The notes: generated by a model not told the origin, from the sequence alone. Counted from the stretch's first letter, positions 16,293 through 27,931 are shown. The stretch is 64,000 bases of DNA from Tabrizicola thermarum (GCF_003574395.1 NZ_QMJY01000079.1:78358-142357); one strand, 5' to 3'. Translations and numbers: made by a program.

Positions 16293-16302
16293 CCTGGCGT
16301 GG

Positions 16303-17049
16303 TCAGAAGAACACCTCGGCGGCGGGGATGGCAAGGGTTCCGGCCGGAGTGCGCAGGACCAGGTTGCCTTGCGGGTCGATGGTCTCGAACGTGCCCTCCC
16401 GCGTCTGGCTTCCGGTGCGGGCGCGGATCGGCTGGCCAAGACGGGCGGCATGCGACAGCCAGGCAGCGCGCAGGGGGGCGAAGCCTTCGCGGCGGAAAGT
16501 CGTCTCCCAGCGGTCACAGGCGGGGGCGAGGGCGTCGAGGAAGGTCTCGGGCGTGATCCTCAGGCCGGTCTCCTGCAGGAGCGAAACGGGCGGAACCGCC
16601 CCGGCTTCGATCTGGGCGGCATCGGGGGCGGCGATCAGGTTGACGCCGATGCCGATGCAGAGCGTCGCGTCGGGGGTATTCAGGCCCTGGGATTCCAGCA
16701 GGATCCCCGCGATCTTGCCGCCGTTGCACAGGACATCGTTGGGCCATTTCAGCGCAAAGCTGGTGTCAAGCCCGGTGATCTGCACGAAGGCATCGCGGAG
16801 CGCGAGGGCGGCGGCAAAGGACCTCAGCGCCACGATCTCGGGTGGCTCGGTCGGGTGCAGGACCAGCGTGCCGTGGAAGTTGCCCGGGGGGCTGGACCAG
16901 GGCCGTGCGCGGCGGCCCCGGCCGGCGGTCTGGACCCCGGCCAGGATCCAGGTGGGACCGGCGAGCGTCGGGGCGCGCCGGAACCCCTCGGCGTTGGTCG
17001 AGTCGATCTCGGGCAGGGTGATGCGCCCTGCCCTGCCGTCACCGGACAA
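16303..17049 (-). CDS. birA: Biotin--[acetyl-CoA-carboxylase] ligase
   Basis: 248-residue class I biotin protein ligase that makes biotinyl-AMP and transfers biotin to carboxyl-carrier proteins. The biotin/ATP motif is [14 protein letters not shown], with [20 protein letters not shown] and GIGVNL following; the C-terminal small domain ends [10 protein letters not shown]. There is no N-terminal DNA-binding winged helix, so it should not act as the bio repressor. It overlaps the end of nuoN by 11 bases and is read with the complex I operon, an arrangement common in Rhodobacteraceae. Confidence 0.93.
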   Translation of the reverse strand: MSGDGRAGRITLPEIDSTNAEGFRRAPTLAGPTWILAGVQTAGRGRRARPWSSPPGNFHGTLVLHPTEPPEIVALRSFAAALALRDAFVQITGLDTSFALKWPNDVLCNGGKIAGILLESQGLNTPDATLCIGIGVNLIAAPDAAQIEAGAVPPVSLLQETGLRITPETFLDALAPACDRWETTFRREGFAPLRAAWLSHAARLGQPIRARTGSQTREGTFETIDPQGNLVLRTPAGTLAIPAAEVFF

Positions 17050-18475
17050 GTGCCTGGGCGGCCAGCGCCGCGGGGCCTTCGATACCGAAGAGGTTCACGA
17101 TGCCCAGAAGCATGATCGCGGCCACTGCGACCAGCATCCCCCATTGCACCGGGGCCATGCGGCTGTCGACGGGGTCCTGCTCGGCCCCGAAATACATGAA
17201 GTAGACGAGGCGCAGATAGTAGAAGGCGCCGATGACCGAGGCGACGGCCCCCGCCACGGCCAGCCAGACCCAGCCCGCATCGACCGCCGCCTTCAACACG
17301 TAGAACTTGCCGAAGAAGCCGACCATCGGGGGAACGCCGGCCAGCGAGAACAGCAGGACCAGCATGGCAAGGGCCTTCAGCGGTTCCTTCCTGGCGAACT
17401 GGTTCAGCCCGGCGATGTCGCTGACGGGGCGGCCGTCACGCTCCATCGACAGGATGAAGGCGAAGGTGCCGACGTTCATCGTGACGTAGATCGCCATGTA
17501 GATCATCGTCGCCTGCACCCCGTAGGCCGTGCCCACGCAAAGCCCGATCAGCGCATATCCCATGTGGGCGATCGAGGAATAGGCCATCAGCCGCTTGATG
17601 TCGCGCTGCCCGATCGCGGCCACGGCGCCGAGGAACATCGACGCCACCGCCAGCGCCGCCAGCACCTGGCCCCATTGGCCCGGGATGCCTCCGAACGCAT
17701 CCTGCACCAGCCGGGCGATCAGGGCCATCGCGGCCACCTTGGGCGCGGTGGCGAAGAAGGCGGTGACGGGCGTGGGCGAGCCTTCGTAGACGTCGGGCGT
17801 CCACATGTGGAAGGGGACCGCAGACACTTTGAACGCAAGGCCCGCCAGCATGAAGACAAGGCCGAAGAGCAGGCCCAGCGGCACGCCGGCCTGCACCGTG
17901 GACAGGATCCCCGCGAACTGGGTCGTGCCCGCATAGCCGTAGACCAGCGAGGCGCCGTACAGGAGCAGCCCCGAGGACAGCGCGCCGAGCACGAAATACT
18001 TCAGGCCCGCTTCCGAGGACTTGGCGCTGTCGCGGCGGATCGAGGCGATGACGTAAAGTGCCAGCGACTGGAGTTCGAGCCCCATGTAAAGGGTGATGAG
18101 GTCGGCGGACGACACCATCACCATCATCCCCACCACCGACAGCGTGACGAGCAACGGATATTCAAACCGCAGAATGTCGCGGCGGGACATGTAGTCCTGG
18201 CTCATCACCAGCACCGCCGCCGCCGAGATCAGGATCGTGACCTTCGCAAAGCGCGCGAAGGGGTCATCGACGAACAGGCCGTTGAAGACCAGCCGCTGCC
18301 CCGTCCCGCCCGCGCCGATGTACAGCGCCAGCGCCACGAACAGCCCCGCCGTGGCCCAGACCAGCGTTGCCGCCAGCTTGTCTCGGGTGGTGTAGACCGC
18401 CGCCATCAGCGCGGCCATGGCATAGCCCGACAGAAGGATCTCGGGCAGCAGGGTCCGGAAATCTGCAGAGGTCAT
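17039..18475 (-). CDS. nuoN: NADH-quinone oxidoreductase subunit N
   Basis: 478-residue antiporter-like membrane subunit of complex I with about 14 predicted helices. The proton-channel Glu/Lys pattern is visible in [15 protein letters not shown] (transmembrane Glu) and [22 protein letters not shown] (broken helix and Lys). Loop [18 protein letters not shown] is shared with NuoL/M. Last of the nuo subunits, 11 bases after nuoM and overlapping birA. Confidence 0.95.
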   Translation of the reverse strand: MTSADFRTLLPEILLSGYAMAALMAAVYTTRDKLAATLVWATAGLFVALALYIGAGGTGQRLVFNGLFVDDPFARFAKVTILISAAAVLVMSQDYMSRRDILRFEYPLLVTLSVVGMMVMVSSADLITLYMGLELQSLALYVIASIRRDSAKSSEAGLKYFVLGALSSGLLLYGASLVYGYAGTTQFAGILSTVQAGVPLGLLFGLVFMLAGLAFKVSAVPFHMWTPDVYEGSPTPVTAFFATAPKVAAMALIARLVQDAFGGIPGQWGQVLAALAVASMFLGAVAAIGQRDIKRLMAYSSIAHMGYALIGLCVGTAYGVQATMIYMAIYVTMNVGTFAFILSMERDGRPVSDIAGLNQFARKEPLKALAMLVLLFSLAGVPPMVGFFGKFYVLKAAVDAGWVWLAVAGAVASVIGAFYYLRLVYFMYFGAEQDPVDSRMAPVQWGMLVAVAAIMLLGIVNLFGIEGPAALAAQALVR

Positions 18476-18486
18476 CGCGGGCGTCC

Positions 18487-20025
18487 TTAGTGCATGGCCA
18501 GCTCGGCCCCGTCAGCGGGCAGAGCGGCGTGATAGTCGGTGACAAGGGCCGAAACCGAGGGGCCGATGATATCGGTCACGAGACTCGGGTACACGCCCAG
18601 GATCAGGGTCATGGCGATCAGCGGGGCGAAGATCGCCTTCTCGCGGCGGTCCATGTCGGTGATCGACTTCAGCGCCTCCTTGATGAGGTCGCCGAACACG
18701 ACCCGGCGGTAGAGCCACAACGCATAGGCCGCCGACAGGATCACCCCCGTCGCGGCGACGGCGGCGACCCAGGTGTTGACCTGGAAGATGCCCATCAGGG
18801 TCAGGAATTCGCCCACGAACCCGCTGGTGCCCGGCAGGCCCACGTTCGCCAGGGTGAAGAACATGAACACCAGCGCATAGGCGGGCATCCGGTTCACGAG
18901 GCCGCCATAGGCGTCAATCTCGCGCGTGTGCATCCGGTCGTAGATCACGCCGACACACAGGAACAGGGCGCCCGAGATGAAGCCGTGGCTGATCATCTGG
19001 AAGATCGCCCCGTCCACGCCCTGCTGGTTCGCGGCGAAGATGCCCATGGTCACATAGCCCATGTGCGCGACCGAGGAATAGGCGATCAGCTTCTTCATGT
19101 CGGTCTGCGCCAGCGCCACCAGCGAGGTATAGACGATGGCGATGGCCGAAAGCCACAGCACCAGCGGCGCCATCACGTCCGAGCCCACCGGAAACATCGG
19201 GATCGAAAAGCGCAGGAAGCCGTAGCCGCCCATTTTCAGAAGGATCGCGGCCAGGACCACCGACCCCGCCGTGGGGGCCTGAACGTGCGCATCGGGCAAC
19301 CAGGTGTGCACCGGCCACATCGGCATCTTCACCGCGAAGCTTGCGAAGAAGGCGAGGAACAGCATGGTCTGCAAGCCACCGACGACCTGGAAGCCCAGCA
19401 GGCTGAAGGTCTCATGCCCGAAGTCATGCGCCAGCAGCTTCACGATATCCGTGGTCCCTGCCTCCAGATACATCGCGATCATCGCGACCAGCATCAGGAC
19501 GGACCCGAGGAAGGTATACAGGAAGAACTTGAACGCCGCATAGATGCGGTCCTTGCCGCCCCAGATGCCGATGATCAGGAACATCGGGATCAGGCCCGCC
19601 TCGAAGAACAGGTAGAACAGCACCAGGTCCAGCGCCATGAAGACGCCCAGCATCAGCGTCTCCAGCACCAGGAAGGCGATCATGTATTCCTTGACGCGCG
19701 TCTCCACCCCCCAGCAGGCCCCGATGGTAAGCGGCATCAGGAATGTCGTCAGCATCACGAACAGGATCGAGATCCCGTCGACGCCCATCTTGTAGCTCAG
19801 GCCCAGGATCCACTGGCGCTCCTCGACGAACTGGAAGCCGGTGTTCGACGGATCGAACCGGAACAGCACGAACAGCGAGATGACGAAGGTCGCGCTGGTG
19901 GTGAACAGCGCAAGCCACTTCGCCCCCTGCCGCGCTGCCGCGTCGTCGCCGCGCATGAACAGCGCAAGGATCAGCGCCGCGACCAGCGGCAGGAAGGTGA
20001 TGATCGAAAGCAGTTGGTTTTCCAT
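18487..20025 (-). CDS. nuoM: NADH-quinone oxidoreductase subunit M
   Basis: 512-residue antiporter-like proton-pumping subunit. Recognised by [20 protein letters not shown] (transmembrane Glu), [20 protein letters not shown] (Lys and broken helix) and [18 protein letters not shown]. About 14 membrane helices. Lies 13 bases after nuoL and 11 before nuoN in the same frame of transcription. Confidence 0.95.
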   Translation of the reverse strand: MENQLLSIITFLPLVAALILALFMRGDDAAARQGAKWLALFTTSATFVISLFVLFRFDPSNTGFQFVEERQWILGLSYKMGVDGISILFVMLTTFLMPLTIGACWGVETRVKEYMIAFLVLETLMLGVFMALDLVLFYLFFEAGLIPMFLIIGIWGGKDRIYAAFKFFLYTFLGSVLMLVAMIAMYLEAGTTDIVKLLAHDFGHETFSLLGFQVVGGLQTMLFLAFFASFAVKMPMWPVHTWLPDAHVQAPTAGSVVLAAILLKMGGYGFLRFSIPMFPVGSDVMAPLVLWLSAIAIVYTSLVALAQTDMKKLIAYSSVAHMGYVTMGIFAANQQGVDGAIFQMISHGFISGALFLCVGVIYDRMHTREIDAYGGLVNRMPAYALVFMFFTLANVGLPGTSGFVGEFLTLMGIFQVNTWVAAVAATGVILSAAYALWLYRRVVFGDLIKEALKSITDMDRREKAIFAPLIAMTLILGVYPSLVTDIIGPSVSALVTDYHAALPADGAELAMH

Positions 20026-20038
20026 TGATCCGCGCCCC

Positions 20039-22276
20039 TTACTTCGCGCCGCCGAACAGCGTCATCCAGGTGACGAGGAGCACGATCCCCAGCACCATCG
20101 CGAAGGCATAGTGGAACAGGTAGCCGGACTGCGCGCGGCCTGCGAGCCGGGTCAGCATCGGGATGATCCCCAGCGCCACCCCGTTGATCGACCCGTCGAT
20201 GACCGCGCCGTCGCCGCGCTTCCACAGGAAGCCCCCCAGCCACCGGGCGGGACGGACGAAGATCACGTCATAGAGTTCGTCGAAATACCACTTGTTCAGG
20301 AGGAACAGGTAGAGCGGGCGCTGCTGCTGGGCCAGACGCCGCGGCAGGCTGGGGTCCTTGATGTAGAACAGCCAGGCCACGGCGAAACCGATCAGCATGG
20401 CGATGAAGGGCGCGACCTTGACCCAGGTCGGCACCAGATGCGCCGCGTTGATGATCGTGGTCGGGGCGTGTTCCGCCTTGGCAGCCTTTTCGGCGTCAAG
20501 GCGTGTATCCACCACCGCCTGCTCTTCCGGCGTGAAGGGCAGCATCAGCAGCGCGCCCTTCGGGGCGACGCCGGTGGCATGGCCTTCGGCGGCATGGCCC
20601 TCGGCCGGGGCGGCTTCGGCGGTGACGGTCTCGCCCTCGGTGTTCACCGCAGCAACCGCGCCGTGATCCGCGCCATGCGCCTCGCCGTGGGCGACGGCTT
20701 CCATCCCGAACCAGTCGCGGACGGCGGTCTCTTCCCCGAAGAAGACGTTGTACCAGATCATCCCCGAGAACACCGCCCCCAGCGCCAGCACCCCCAGCGG
20801 GATCAGCATGACCATCGGGCTTTCGTGCGGCTCGTGATGGCCGTGGTCGTCGTGGCCGTGTGCGTCATGTCCATGCGCGTCGTGGCCATGACCATGCCCG
20901 GCCCCATGCGCGCGGCTTTCCCCGAAGAAGGTCATGAACATCAGCCGCCAGGAATAGAAGCTGGTAAAGCAGGCGGCGACCACGAGCAGCCAGAAGGCAA
21001 AGCCCGATCCGACCCAGGCGCTCTCGATCACCGCATCCTTCGACAGGAACCCGGCGAAACCGTAATGCGTCAGCGGAATGCCGACCCCGGTGATGGCCAG
21101 CGTGCCGATCAGCATCGCCCAGAAGGTCAGCGGGATCTGCTTCCGCAGGCCGCCGTAGTTGCGCATGTCCTGTTCGTGGTGCGTCGCGTGGATCACCGAG
21201 CCCGCGCCCAGGAACAGCATCGCCTTGAAGAAGGCATGGGTGAACAGGTGGAACATCGCCACCGGATAGACGCCCACGCCCGCAGCCACGAACATGTAGC
21301 CCAGCTGCGACATGGTCGAATAGGCGATCACGCGCTTGATGTCGTTCTGCACCAGGCCAATGGTCGCCGCGACAAAGGCCGTGCATGCGCCCAGAACGGT
21401 GATGAAGGCCAGAGCCTGCGGCGCGTATTCATAAAGCGGTGACATCCGGCAGACGAGGAACACCCCCGCCGTCACCATCGTCGCGGCATGGATCAGCGCC
21501 GAGACAGGCGTCGGGCCCTCCATCGCGTCCGGCAGCCAGGTGTGCAGGAACAATTGCGCCGATTTCCCCATCGCGCCGATGAAGAGGAGGACCCCGACCA
21601 GGTTCGCCGCGTTCCATTCGCCCCAGAGGAAGGTGAGGTTCGTCTCGGCCAGCGCCGGGGCGGCGGCAAAGACGTCGTCAAAGCGGATGCTGTCGGTCAG
21701 ATAGAACAGCGCGAAGATGCCCAGCGCAAAGCCGAAGTCGCCGACCCGGTTGACGATGAAGGCCTTCATCGCGGCCGCGTTGGCACTGGCCTTGCGGTAG
21801 TAGAACCCGATCAGCAGGTAGGACGCGACCCCCACGCCCTCCCAGCCGAAGAACATCTGGACCAGGTTGTCGGACGTCACCAGCATCAGCATCGAGAAGG
21901 TGAAGAACGACAGGTAAGCGAAGAAGCGCGCCTTGTAATGCTCGCCCTCGCGCCAGTTGTCGTCATGCGCCATGTAGCCGAAGCTGTAGAGGTGGACGAG
22001 AGCCGAGACCGAGTTCACCACGACCAGCATGATCGCGGTCAGCCGGTCCAGCCGGATCGCCCACTCGCTGCCCATCGTGCCGCTTTCGATCCAGCGCATC
22101 AGGACGATCTGCTGCGTGGTGCCGTCGAAGGTCAGGAAGATCCACCAGGACAGCGCCGCCGCCAGAAACACCAGCGCGGTGGTGATGACCTGACCCGCGC
22201 GCTCGCCGATCAGCCGCCAGCCGAAGCCGCAGAGGATGGCCCCGATCAGGGGAGCGAAAAGGATGATCGTTGCCAT
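20039..22276 (-). CDS. nuoL: NADH-quinone oxidoreductase subunit L
   Basis: 745-residue distal proton-pumping subunit. Core motifs: [38 protein letters not shown] and [18 protein letters not shown]; the C-terminal lateral helix segment ends in [13 protein letters not shown]. It is longer than E. coli NuoL (613), with extra loop sequence. One insert at about residues 454-484 is strikingly His-rich ([20 protein letters not shown]), and a second His/Ala/Glu-rich stretch is at about 525-560. The His-rich loop may bind metal; that is inference. Five bases separate it from nuoK. Confidence 0.94.
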   Translation of the reverse strand: MATIILFAPLIGAILCGFGWRLIGERAGQVITTALVFLAAALSWWIFLTFDGTTQQIVLMRWIESGTMGSEWAIRLDRLTAIMLVVVNSVSALVHLYSFGYMAHDDNWREGEHYKARFFAYLSFFTFSMLMLVTSDNLVQMFFGWEGVGVASYLLIGFYYRKASANAAAMKAFIVNRVGDFGFALGIFALFYLTDSIRFDDVFAAAPALAETNLTFLWGEWNAANLVGVLLFIGAMGKSAQLFLHTWLPDAMEGPTPVSALIHAATMVTAGVFLVCRMSPLYEYAPQALAFITVLGACTAFVAATIGLVQNDIKRVIAYSTMSQLGYMFVAAGVGVYPVAMFHLFTHAFFKAMLFLGAGSVIHATHHEQDMRNYGGLRKQIPLTFWAMLIGTLAITGVGIPLTHYGFAGFLSKDAVIESAWVGSGFAFWLLVVAACFTSFYSWRLMFMTFFGESRAHGAGHGHGHDAHGHDAHGHDDHGHHEPHESPMVMLIPLGVLALGAVFSGMIWYNVFFGEETAVRDWFGMEAVAHGEAHGADHGAVAAVNTEGETVTAEAAPAEGHAAEGHATGVAPKGALLMLPFTPEEQAVVDTRLDAEKAAKAEHAPTTIINAAHLVPTWVKVAPFIAMLIGFAVAWLFYIKDPSLPRRLAQQQRPLYLFLLNKWYFDELYDVIFVRPARWLGGFLWKRGDGAVIDGSINGVALGIIPMLTRLAGRAQSGYLFHYAFAMVLGIVLLVTWMTLFGGAK

Positions 22277-22281
22277 CTGGG

Positions 22282-22587
22282 TCAGCCCTTCATCACGTTG
22301 ACGTCTTCCACCTCGATCGTCCCGCGGTTGCGGAAGAAGACGACCAGGATGGCCAGACCGATGGCAGCCTCGGCGGCGGCCACGGTCAGGACGAACATGG
22401 TGAAGACCTGCCCCACCAGATCGCCCGAGAAGCTGGAGAAGGCGACAAGGTTGATGTTGACCGCCAGAAGCATCAGCTCGATCGACATCAGGATGACGAT
22501 CACGTTCTTCCGGTTCAGGAAGATCCCGAAGATCCCGATGACGAACAGCGCCGCGGCCACCGTCAGGTAATGTTCAAGTCCCACCAT
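22282..22587 (-). CDS. nuoK: NADH-quinone oxidoreductase subunit K
   Basis: 101-residue, three-helix membrane subunit (MrpC-like). The conserved membrane Glu residues are in [19 protein letters not shown] and [18 protein letters not shown]. Length equals the family norm (about 100). A 122-base gap with a long REP-like hairpin separates it from nuoJ, the largest gap inside the nuo operon. Confidence 0.95.
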   Translation of the reverse strand: MVGLEHYLTVAAALFVIGIFGIFLNRKNVIVILMSIELMLLAVNINLVAFSSFSGDLVGQVFTMFVLTVAAAEAAIGLAILVVFFRNRGTIEVEDVNVMKG

Positions 22588-22637
22588 CTCTCGTTCCCTC
22601 TTGGGCGTCTTGCGGCCCGTTCGTTCCGTCGTCGCGC

Positions 22638-22697
22638 GCCCCGGGCCTGACCCGGGGCCTCTTTCTGCAACCCGAGGCCCCGGATCAGGTCCGGGGC
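22638..22697. repeat. REP-like long hairpin between nuoJ and nuoK
   Basis: 24-base arms (22638-22661 and 22674-22697) pair at 22 of 24 positions around a 12-base loop; each arm is built on GCCCCGGxxCTGAxCCGGGG. This pattern is a familiar dispersed palindrome of alphaproteobacteria. In an mRNA it would form a very stable stem between two subunits and could set processing or relative expression. Confidence 0.8.
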
Positions 22698-22709
22698 GGG
22701 GTCACGCCG

Positions 22710-23318
22710 TTACAACCCCTGCCCCGGCTTGACGTCCTTCAGCTCCATCGCCTTGGCCGGATCGCGCCACATCTGGGCCAGCACGTTCTGCCGCTTGATG
22801 TCCTTCCTGTGCCGAAGCGTCAGCAGGATCGCCCCGATCATCGCCACCAGCAGGATCAGGCCCGCAAGCTGGAACAGAAGGAAATACCGGTCATAAAGCA
22901 GCAGCCCCAGCGCCCGGGTATTCTCGATCCCGGTCGGCGTCACCGCCTGCCGCAAGCCCTCTGCCCCGTCAGCCACCTGCCAGACGCCGACGCCGATGGC
23001 GACCTGCATCAGAAGGACCACGCCGATCAGCAGGCCCAGCGGCATGTAGCGCGCCAGCTCCCCCTTCAGCGCGGCAAAGTCGATGTCCAGCATCATCACG
23101 ACGAACAGGAACAGCACCGCCACCGCGCCGACATAGACGATGACCAGCAGCATCGCCACGAACTCGGCCCCCAGCATCACGAACAGGCCCGAGGTGGACA
23201 GGAAGGCCAGGATCAGCCACAGCACCGAATGGACCGGGTTCCGCGACAGCGTGACCATCAGGCCCGACGCCACCGTGATGACGGCGAACATGTAGAAGGC
23301 GAACTCGAAGACGGTCAT
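22710..23318 (-). CDS. nuoJ: NADH-quinone oxidoreductase subunit J
   Basis: 202-residue membrane subunit with five helices. Key segments: [40 protein letters not shown] (contains the pi-bulge helix) and VMMLDIDF. Its end overlaps nothing downstream but is followed by the REP hairpin. The start overlaps the stop of the carboxymuconolactone-decarboxylase-like gene by 4 bases. Confidence 0.95.
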   Translation of the reverse strand: MTVFEFAFYMFAVITVASGLMVTLSRNPVHSVLWLILAFLSTSGLFVMLGAEFVAMLLVIVYVGAVAVLFLFVVMMLDIDFAALKGELARYMPLGLLIGVVLLMQVAIGVGVWQVADGAEGLRQAVTPTGIENTRALGLLLYDRYFLLFQLAGLILLVAMIGAILLTLRHRKDIKRQNVLAQMWRDPAKAMELKDVKPGQGL

Positions 23319-23728
23319 GCGTCTTTCTCCTCAGGCATCTCGGCGAAGACGGACTGGGCCACTTCCAGCGCCTTCTGCATGGCGGGCAGACCGCCGAACA
23401 TGGACATCTGCCAGATCACTTCCGCGATCTCGCGCTTGGTGGCCCCGGCCGCAAGGCCATTCTTGATCGTCATCCGCAGTTGCGGCTCGCCCACCGGCCC
23501 CAGCACCGTCAGCGCCGCGATGGTCACCAGAAACCGGGTGCGGGCATCGAGACCCTCGGGGTTGAAGGTCTTGCCGAACCACATCTCCAGCAATTCCTTC
23601 GGCATGGCCGGAAAGAACTTTTCCATCGCCTTCGCGTCGAAATTCTCCATGCCCGGCATGAAGGCGCTGGCCATCTTCTGGCCCTGCTCCATCCAGGCGG
23701 AAAACATCTTGGCGAGGTCGTCGGTCAT
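23315..23728 (-). CDS. Carboxymuconolactone decarboxylase-like (AhpD-fold) protein in nuo
   Basis: 137 residues. The C-terminal half ([18 protein letters not shown], then [20 protein letters not shown]) is a CMD/AhpD domain, with a helical N-terminal lead ([19 protein letters not shown]). There is no Cys at all, so it cannot be a peroxidase-type AhpD with CxxC; it may be a decarboxylase-type or structural member. It lies between nuoI and nuoJ with a 4-base overlap and so is made with complex I. Similar open reading frames are known in nuo operons of Rhodobacter relatives; function is unknown. Confidence 0.82.
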   Translation of the reverse strand: MTDDLAKMFSAWMEQGQKMASAFMPGMENFDAKAMEKFFPAMPKELLEMWFGKTFNPEGLDARTRFLVTIAALTVLGPVGEPQLRMTIKNGLAAGATKREIAEVIWQMSMFGGLPAMQKALEVAQSVFAEMPEEKDA

Positions 23729-23734
23729 GGGGTC

Positions 23735-24229
23735 TCACCGATACGGGGCGTCGATTTCAAGGTTGCGGGCGATCTCCGCCTCCCAGCGGGCGCCGTTCTC
23801 GAGGAGCTTCTCCTTGGTGTAGAACAGCTCTTCCCGCGTCTCGGTCGAGAATTCGAAGTTCGGGCCTTCGACGATGGCATCCACGGGGCAGGCTTCCTGA
23901 CAGAAGCCGCAGTAGATGCACTTGGTCATGTCGATGTCATAGCGGGTGGTCCGCCGCGACCCGTCTTCGCGAGGCTCCGCGTCGATGGTGATGGCCTGCG
24001 CCGGGCAGACCGCCTCGCACAGCTTGCAGGCGATGCAGCGTTCCTCGCCGTTGGGATAGCGGCGCAGCGCGTGCTCGCCGCGGAAGCGGGGCGACAGCGG
24101 CCCCTTCTCGTGCGGGTAGTTCACCGTCGATTTCGGCGCGAAGAAGTATTTCATCCCCAGGCCGAAGCCCTTGATGAAATCCATCAGCAGGAAATAGCGC
24201 GTCGCACGGGTCCAGTCGATGTTGCTCAC
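23735..24229 (-). CDS. nuoI: NADH-quinone oxidoreductase subunit I
   Basis: 164-residue iron-sulfur subunit carrying clusters N6a and N6b. Two ferredoxin motifs are complete: [14 protein letters not shown] (about residue 60) and [14 protein letters not shown] (about 100). The N-terminal helix [16 protein letters not shown] anchors it to the membrane arm. Start overlaps the stop of the 66-residue gene by 4 bases. Confidence 0.96.
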   Translation of the reverse strand: MSNIDWTRATRYFLLMDFIKGFGLGMKYFFAPKSTVNYPHEKGPLSPRFRGEHALRRYPNGEERCIACKLCEAVCPAQAITIDAEPREDGSRRTTRYDIDMTKCIYCGFCQEACPVDAIVEGPNFEFSTETREELFYTKEKLLENGARWEAEIARNLEIDAPYR

Positions 24230-24426
24230 TGTTCGATCCCCAGCTTTTCTTCGATATGCTCCACGCGCTCATCGATGGCCCGGATGTAGCCGCCAAGCCC
24301 GATCAGGATGCCAGTGACGCTCTGCTGCCCCGTCTTCACGTCCTCCAGACCGGACTCGATCTTGCCAAGCCGCTCTCGGATCTCCCGAAGTTGAGCAAGG
24401 ATCAGATTCTCGACGTTTTCCGTCAT
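24226..24426 (-). CDS. Small coiled-coil protein in nuo
   Basis: 66 residues, mostly heptad-like helix: [20 protein letters not shown], a short turn with [10 protein letters not shown], then [14 protein letters not shown]. It is fitted exactly between nuoH (3-base gap) and nuoI (4-base overlap), so it is translated with them. Family unknown to me; a role in complex I assembly or stability is only a guess from position. Confidence 0.7.
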   Translation of the reverse strand: MTENVENLILAQLREIRERLGKIESGLEDVKTGQQSVTGILIGLGGYIRAIDERVEHIEEKLGIEQ

Positions 24427-24429
24427 GGA

Positions 24430-25467
24430 TCAGCCCCCCACAGCCCAGCGGGCCCAGAAGCCGCCGAGCACTTCGAATTTCGCCAGGAACGCCACGATCA
24501 CCACCCAGGCCAGCGACAGCGGCAGGAACACCTTCCAGCCGATCCGCATCAGCTGGTCATAGCGGTAGCGGGGGACGATCGCCTTCACCATGGCGAACAT
24601 GAAGAAGAAGAGCCACATCTTGGCGACCATCCACCACCAGCCATCGGCGAGCCCCGGGATCGGCGACAGCCAGCCGCCGAAGAACAAGAGGCTGATCAGC
24701 GCGCACATCAGGAAGATCGCGATGTATTCGCCGGCCATGAACAGAAGGTAGGGGGTCGAGGAATATTCCACCATGAACCCCGCCACCAGTTCCGACTCCG
24801 CCTCGGGCAGGTCGAAGGGCGGGCGGTTGGTCTCGGCCAGCGCGCTGATGAAGAACAGCACCACCATCGGCAGGTGCGGCAGCCAGTACCAGTTGAACAG
24901 GCCGTAAGGCCCGTCCTGTGCGGCCACGATGGCGCCGAAGTTCATCGCACCCGTGGAGATGATGACCCCGATGATGATGAGGCCCAGCGACACCTCATAC
25001 GAGATCATCTGTGCCGCCGACCGCAGCGACCCGAGGAAGGCGTATTTCGAGTTCGAGGCCCAGCCGCCCATGATCACGCCATAGACCTCCAGCGAGGACA
25101 CGGCAAAGACGAACAGGATCGCCACGTTGATGTTGGCCAGAACCCAGCCGTCATCGAAGGGGATCACCGCCCAGGCTAGGATCGCCAGGACAAAGGACAG
25201 CATCGGCGCCAGGAAGAACACCGGACGGTCCACGCCCGCCGGGATCACGATTTCCTTGACCACATACTTCAGCGCATCGGCCACCGATTGCAGCAGGCCG
25301 AACGGCCCCACCACGTTCGGTCCCCGCCGCATCTGCACCGCCGCCCAGACCTTGCGGTCGGCATAGACGAGGAACAGCAGGCTCAGCATCACGAAGGCCA
25401 CGATCAGAAGCGACTGCGCCGCGATCAGCACCGCCGTCCCGAAGCCCGTGGCAAGAAACCCGTCCAT
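24430..25467 (-). CDS. nuoH: NADH-quinone oxidoreductase subunit H
   Basis: 345-residue membrane subunit (ND1) that forms the quinone chamber at the junction of the two arms. Conserved stretches include [51 protein letters not shown] and [20 protein letters not shown]. Eight helices expected. Normal length. It is followed 3 bases later by the small coiled-coil gene and preceded by a lipoprotein gene. Confidence 0.96.
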   Translation of the reverse strand: MDGFLATGFGTAVLIAAQSLLIVAFVMLSLLFLVYADRKVWAAVQMRRGPNVVGPFGLLQSVADALKYVVKEIVIPAGVDRPVFFLAPMLSFVLAILAWAVIPFDDGWVLANINVAILFVFAVSSLEVYGVIMGGWASNSKYAFLGSLRSAAQMISYEVSLGLIIIGVIISTGAMNFGAIVAAQDGPYGLFNWYWLPHLPMVVLFFISALAETNRPPFDLPEAESELVAGFMVEYSSTPYLLFMAGEYIAIFLMCALISLLFFGGWLSPIPGLADGWWWMVAKMWLFFFMFAMVKAIVPRYRYDQLMRIGWKVFLPLSLAWVVIVAFLAKFEVLGGFWARWAVGG

Positions 25468-25496
25468 GTCAGTCCCTCATCCTCAATTCGTCCGTC

Positions 25497-25904
25497 TCAC
25501 CGGCCCGGTATGCCAAGTTCCGCACACTCGGACGCCATCGCCTCGGCGTCCATCGCCCGCAGACCCTGCGGCAGGCTGGAGGAGATCAGATAGACCGCAT
25601 CCCCGTACCACGTCCGGCCCTTCTTCGTCACGATGGTCCGCACATGCCGCGCGAAGCCAAACCCTTGATCCAGCGCATATTGCGCGGCAGCACAGCGGCC
25701 ATAGGCCTCGACATCCGCCCGGTCCTTCGCCCCCGTCATGGCGAGGTTGAAGCTGACCAGGTCCCTGTCGAGAAGGATCGTCGAGACCCCCTGATAGACC
25801 GCCGTCTGCCCGCGCTCCTCTGGCACCTCTCCCGCCGGGGTGCAAGCCCCCAGCGCCGCTGTCGCGGTGCCAAGGGTCGCCAGAAGGGAAAGGCGCTGCG
25901 CCAT
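25497..25904 (-). CDS. Putative lipoprotein encoded within nuo
   Basis: 135 residues. MAQRLSLLATLGTATAALGAC has a signal peptide and a lipobox (A-L-G-A-C), so it should be a lipoprotein facing the periplasm. The mature part (AVYQGVSTILLDRDLVSFNL, CAAAQYALDQGFGFARH, YLISSSLPQGL) is of no family known to me. Start at 25904 because it directly begins the signal peptide; ten in-frame codons upstream would spoil it. It lies 1 base after the nuoG stop. Confidence 0.7.
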   Translation of the reverse strand: MAQRLSLLATLGTATAALGACTPAGEVPEERGQTAVYQGVSTILLDRDLVSFNLAMTGAKDRADVEAYGRCAAAQYALDQGFGFARHVRTIVTKKGRTWYGDAVYLISSSLPQGLRAMDAEAMASECAELGIPGR

Positions 25905-25905
25905 C

Positions 25906-27927
25906 TTACTCTGCCGCAATCGGGGTCGCCGCACGGGCCTTGGCCATGGCGCTGAGTTCCGCCATCACGCTGGAGGCCCGCGCGATCGGGTTGGTCAGGT
26001 AGAAATCCCTGATCGCATTGCGGAAGGTCGCCTTGGCCGGGGCCTTCACCGGCAGGGGCTGCCAGTCGTTCTCCGGCACCTCGTCGATGCGGCCCAGATG
26101 CGGATGTGCAGCGACCAGCGCCGACCGCAGGCCCGCCAGCGAATCCCATGGCAGTTGCTGGCCAACGTCGGCCGACAAGGCACGCAGGATCGCCCAGTTC
26201 TCCTTTGCCTCACCGGGGGCAAAGCCGGCGCGGAAGGCCAGCTGCGGGCGCCCTTCGGTGTTGACGAACAGCCCGTTTTCTTCCGTGTAGGCCGCGCCCG
26301 GCAGGATGATGTCGGCCCGGTTCGCGCCCCGGTCGCCGTGCGAGCCCTGATAGATCACGAAGGGCGCATCCGCCCCGTCCCGGCTGATCTCGACCTCGTC
26401 CGCGCCAAGGTTGTAGACCACCTGCGCGCCCTGCGTCGCCATCGCCAGCCCGCCCTCGGTCACCGCCCCCACATCCATCGCGCCGACGCGCCCCGCTGCC
26501 GTGTGCAGCACCAGGAACTTCGCCTGCGCGCCGGTGGCATAGGCCATCGCCTGGGACAGGACCGCCTCGCCATCGGCCTCGTTGATCGCGCCCTGGCCGA
26601 TGATGACCAGAGCGTTCTCTTTCGGCGTCACCCGGCCCACCAGATCGACCAGGGCCGCGCGGTCGGTGCCCATGTGCTTGTAATCATAGGTCAGATCGAC
26701 CTTCTCGCCGATCAGCCCCACCATCGCGCCATTGGCCCAGGCCTTGCGGATGCGGGCGTTCAGGACCGGAGCCTCGACCCGCGGATTGGTCCCGATCAGG
26801 AGGATCTCCTTGGCCGTGTCGATGTCCTCGATCTTCGCCGTGCCGACATAGGCCGAGCGGTTGCCGATCGGCAGCCGCGCGCCATCGGTGCGGCACTCCA
26901 CATGACCGCCGATCGATTCCACCAGCATTTTCAGGGAATAGGCCGCCTCGACCGGCACCAGATCGCCGACAAGGCCCGCAACCTTCTTCCCCTTCATCGC
27001 CTCGGCCGCCTTGGTCAGCGCCTCGCCCCAGGTCGCCTTCCGCAGCTTGCCGTTCTCGCGGACATAAGGCACGTCCAGACGCTGACGGCGCAACCCGTCC
27101 CAGACAAAGCGGGTCTTGTCGCTGATCCACTCCTCGTTCACGCCGTCATGGTTGCGCGGCAGGATGCGCATGACTTCGCGGCCCTTGGTGTCGACGCGGA
27201 TGTTCGACCCCAGGGCGTCCATCACGTCGATGGATTCCGTCTTGGTCAGCTCCCAGGGCCGCGCCGTGAAGGCATAGGGCTTCGAGGTCAGCGCGCCGAC
27301 CGGGCAAAGGTCGATGATGTTGCCCTGAAGGTTGCTATCCAGCGTGGCGTTCAGATAGGACGTGATCTCGGCATCCTCGCCCCGGCCCGTCTGGCCCATC
27401 TGGGTGATCCCCGCGACCTCGGTCGTGAACCGGACGCAGCGGGTGCAGGAAATGCAGCGCGTCATCTTGGTTGCGACCAGCGGGCCAAGGTCCAGATCCT
27501 CGGACGCCCGCTTCGGCTCGCGGTAGCGGCTGAAATCGACGCCATAGGCCATCGCCTGATCCTGCAGGTCGCATTCGCCGCCCTGGTCGCAGATCGGGCA
27601 GTCCAGGGGATGGTTGATGAGCAGGAACTCCATCACCCCTTCGCGGGCCTTCTTCACCATCGGCGACTTGGTCTTGACGACCGGAGCCTCGCCATTCGGG
27701 CCGGGCCGCAGGTCGCGCACCTGCATCGCGCAGCTTGCCGCAGGCTTCGGAGGCCCTCCGACCACCTCGACCAGGCACATCCGGCAGTTGCCGGCGATCG
27801 ACAGCCGCTCGTGATAGCAGAAGCGCGGGATTTCCACCCCGGCGACCTCGGCCGCCTGGATGATGGTCATCGCGCCATCGACCTCGACCTCGATCCCGTC
27901 GATGTTGATTTTCCTGAGATTGGTCAT
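25906..27927 (-). CDS. nuoG: NADH-quinone oxidoreductase subunit G
   Basis: 673-residue largest peripheral subunit with clusters N1b, N4 and N5. N-terminal 2Fe-2S ligands: [21 protein letters not shown]5 with its His: [19 protein letters not shown]4: [10 protein letters not shown] followed by a further Cys in [10 protein letters not shown]. The remainder is the molybdopterin-oxidoreductase-like domain without a cofactor site. The E. coli-type N7 cluster motif is not seen. The start at 27927 yields [20 protein letters not shown]3291 gene stops 4 bases upstream. Confidence 0.95.
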   Translation of the reverse strand: MTNLRKINIDGIEVEVDGAMTIIQAAEVAGVEIPRFCYHERLSIAGNCRMCLVEVVGGPPKPAASCAMQVRDLRPGPNGEAPVVKTKSPMVKKAREGVMEFLLINHPLDCPICDQGGECDLQDQAMAYGVDFSRYREPKRASEDLDLGPLVATKMTRCISCTRCVRFTTEVAGITQMGQTGRGEDAEITSYLNATLDSNLQGNIIDLCPVGALTSKPYAFTARPWELTKTESIDVMDALGSNIRVDTKGREVMRILPRNHDGVNEEWISDKTRFVWDGLRRQRLDVPYVRENGKLRKATWGEALTKAAEAMKGKKVAGLVGDLVPVEAAYSLKMLVESIGGHVECRTDGARLPIGNRSAYVGTAKIEDIDTAKEILLIGTNPRVEAPVLNARIRKAWANGAMVGLIGEKVDLTYDYKHMGTDRAALVDLVGRVTPKENALVIIGQGAINEADGEAVLSQAMAYATGAQAKFLVLHTAAGRVGAMDVGAVTEGGLAMATQGAQVVYNLGADEVEISRDGADAPFVIYQGSHGDRGANRADIILPGAAYTEENGLFVNTEGRPQLAFRAGFAPGEAKENWAILRALSADVGQQLPWDSLAGLRSALVAAHPHLGRIDEVPENDWQPLPVKAPAKATFRNAIRDFYLTNPIARASSVMAELSAMAKARAATPIAAE

Positions 27928-27931
27928 GGCC

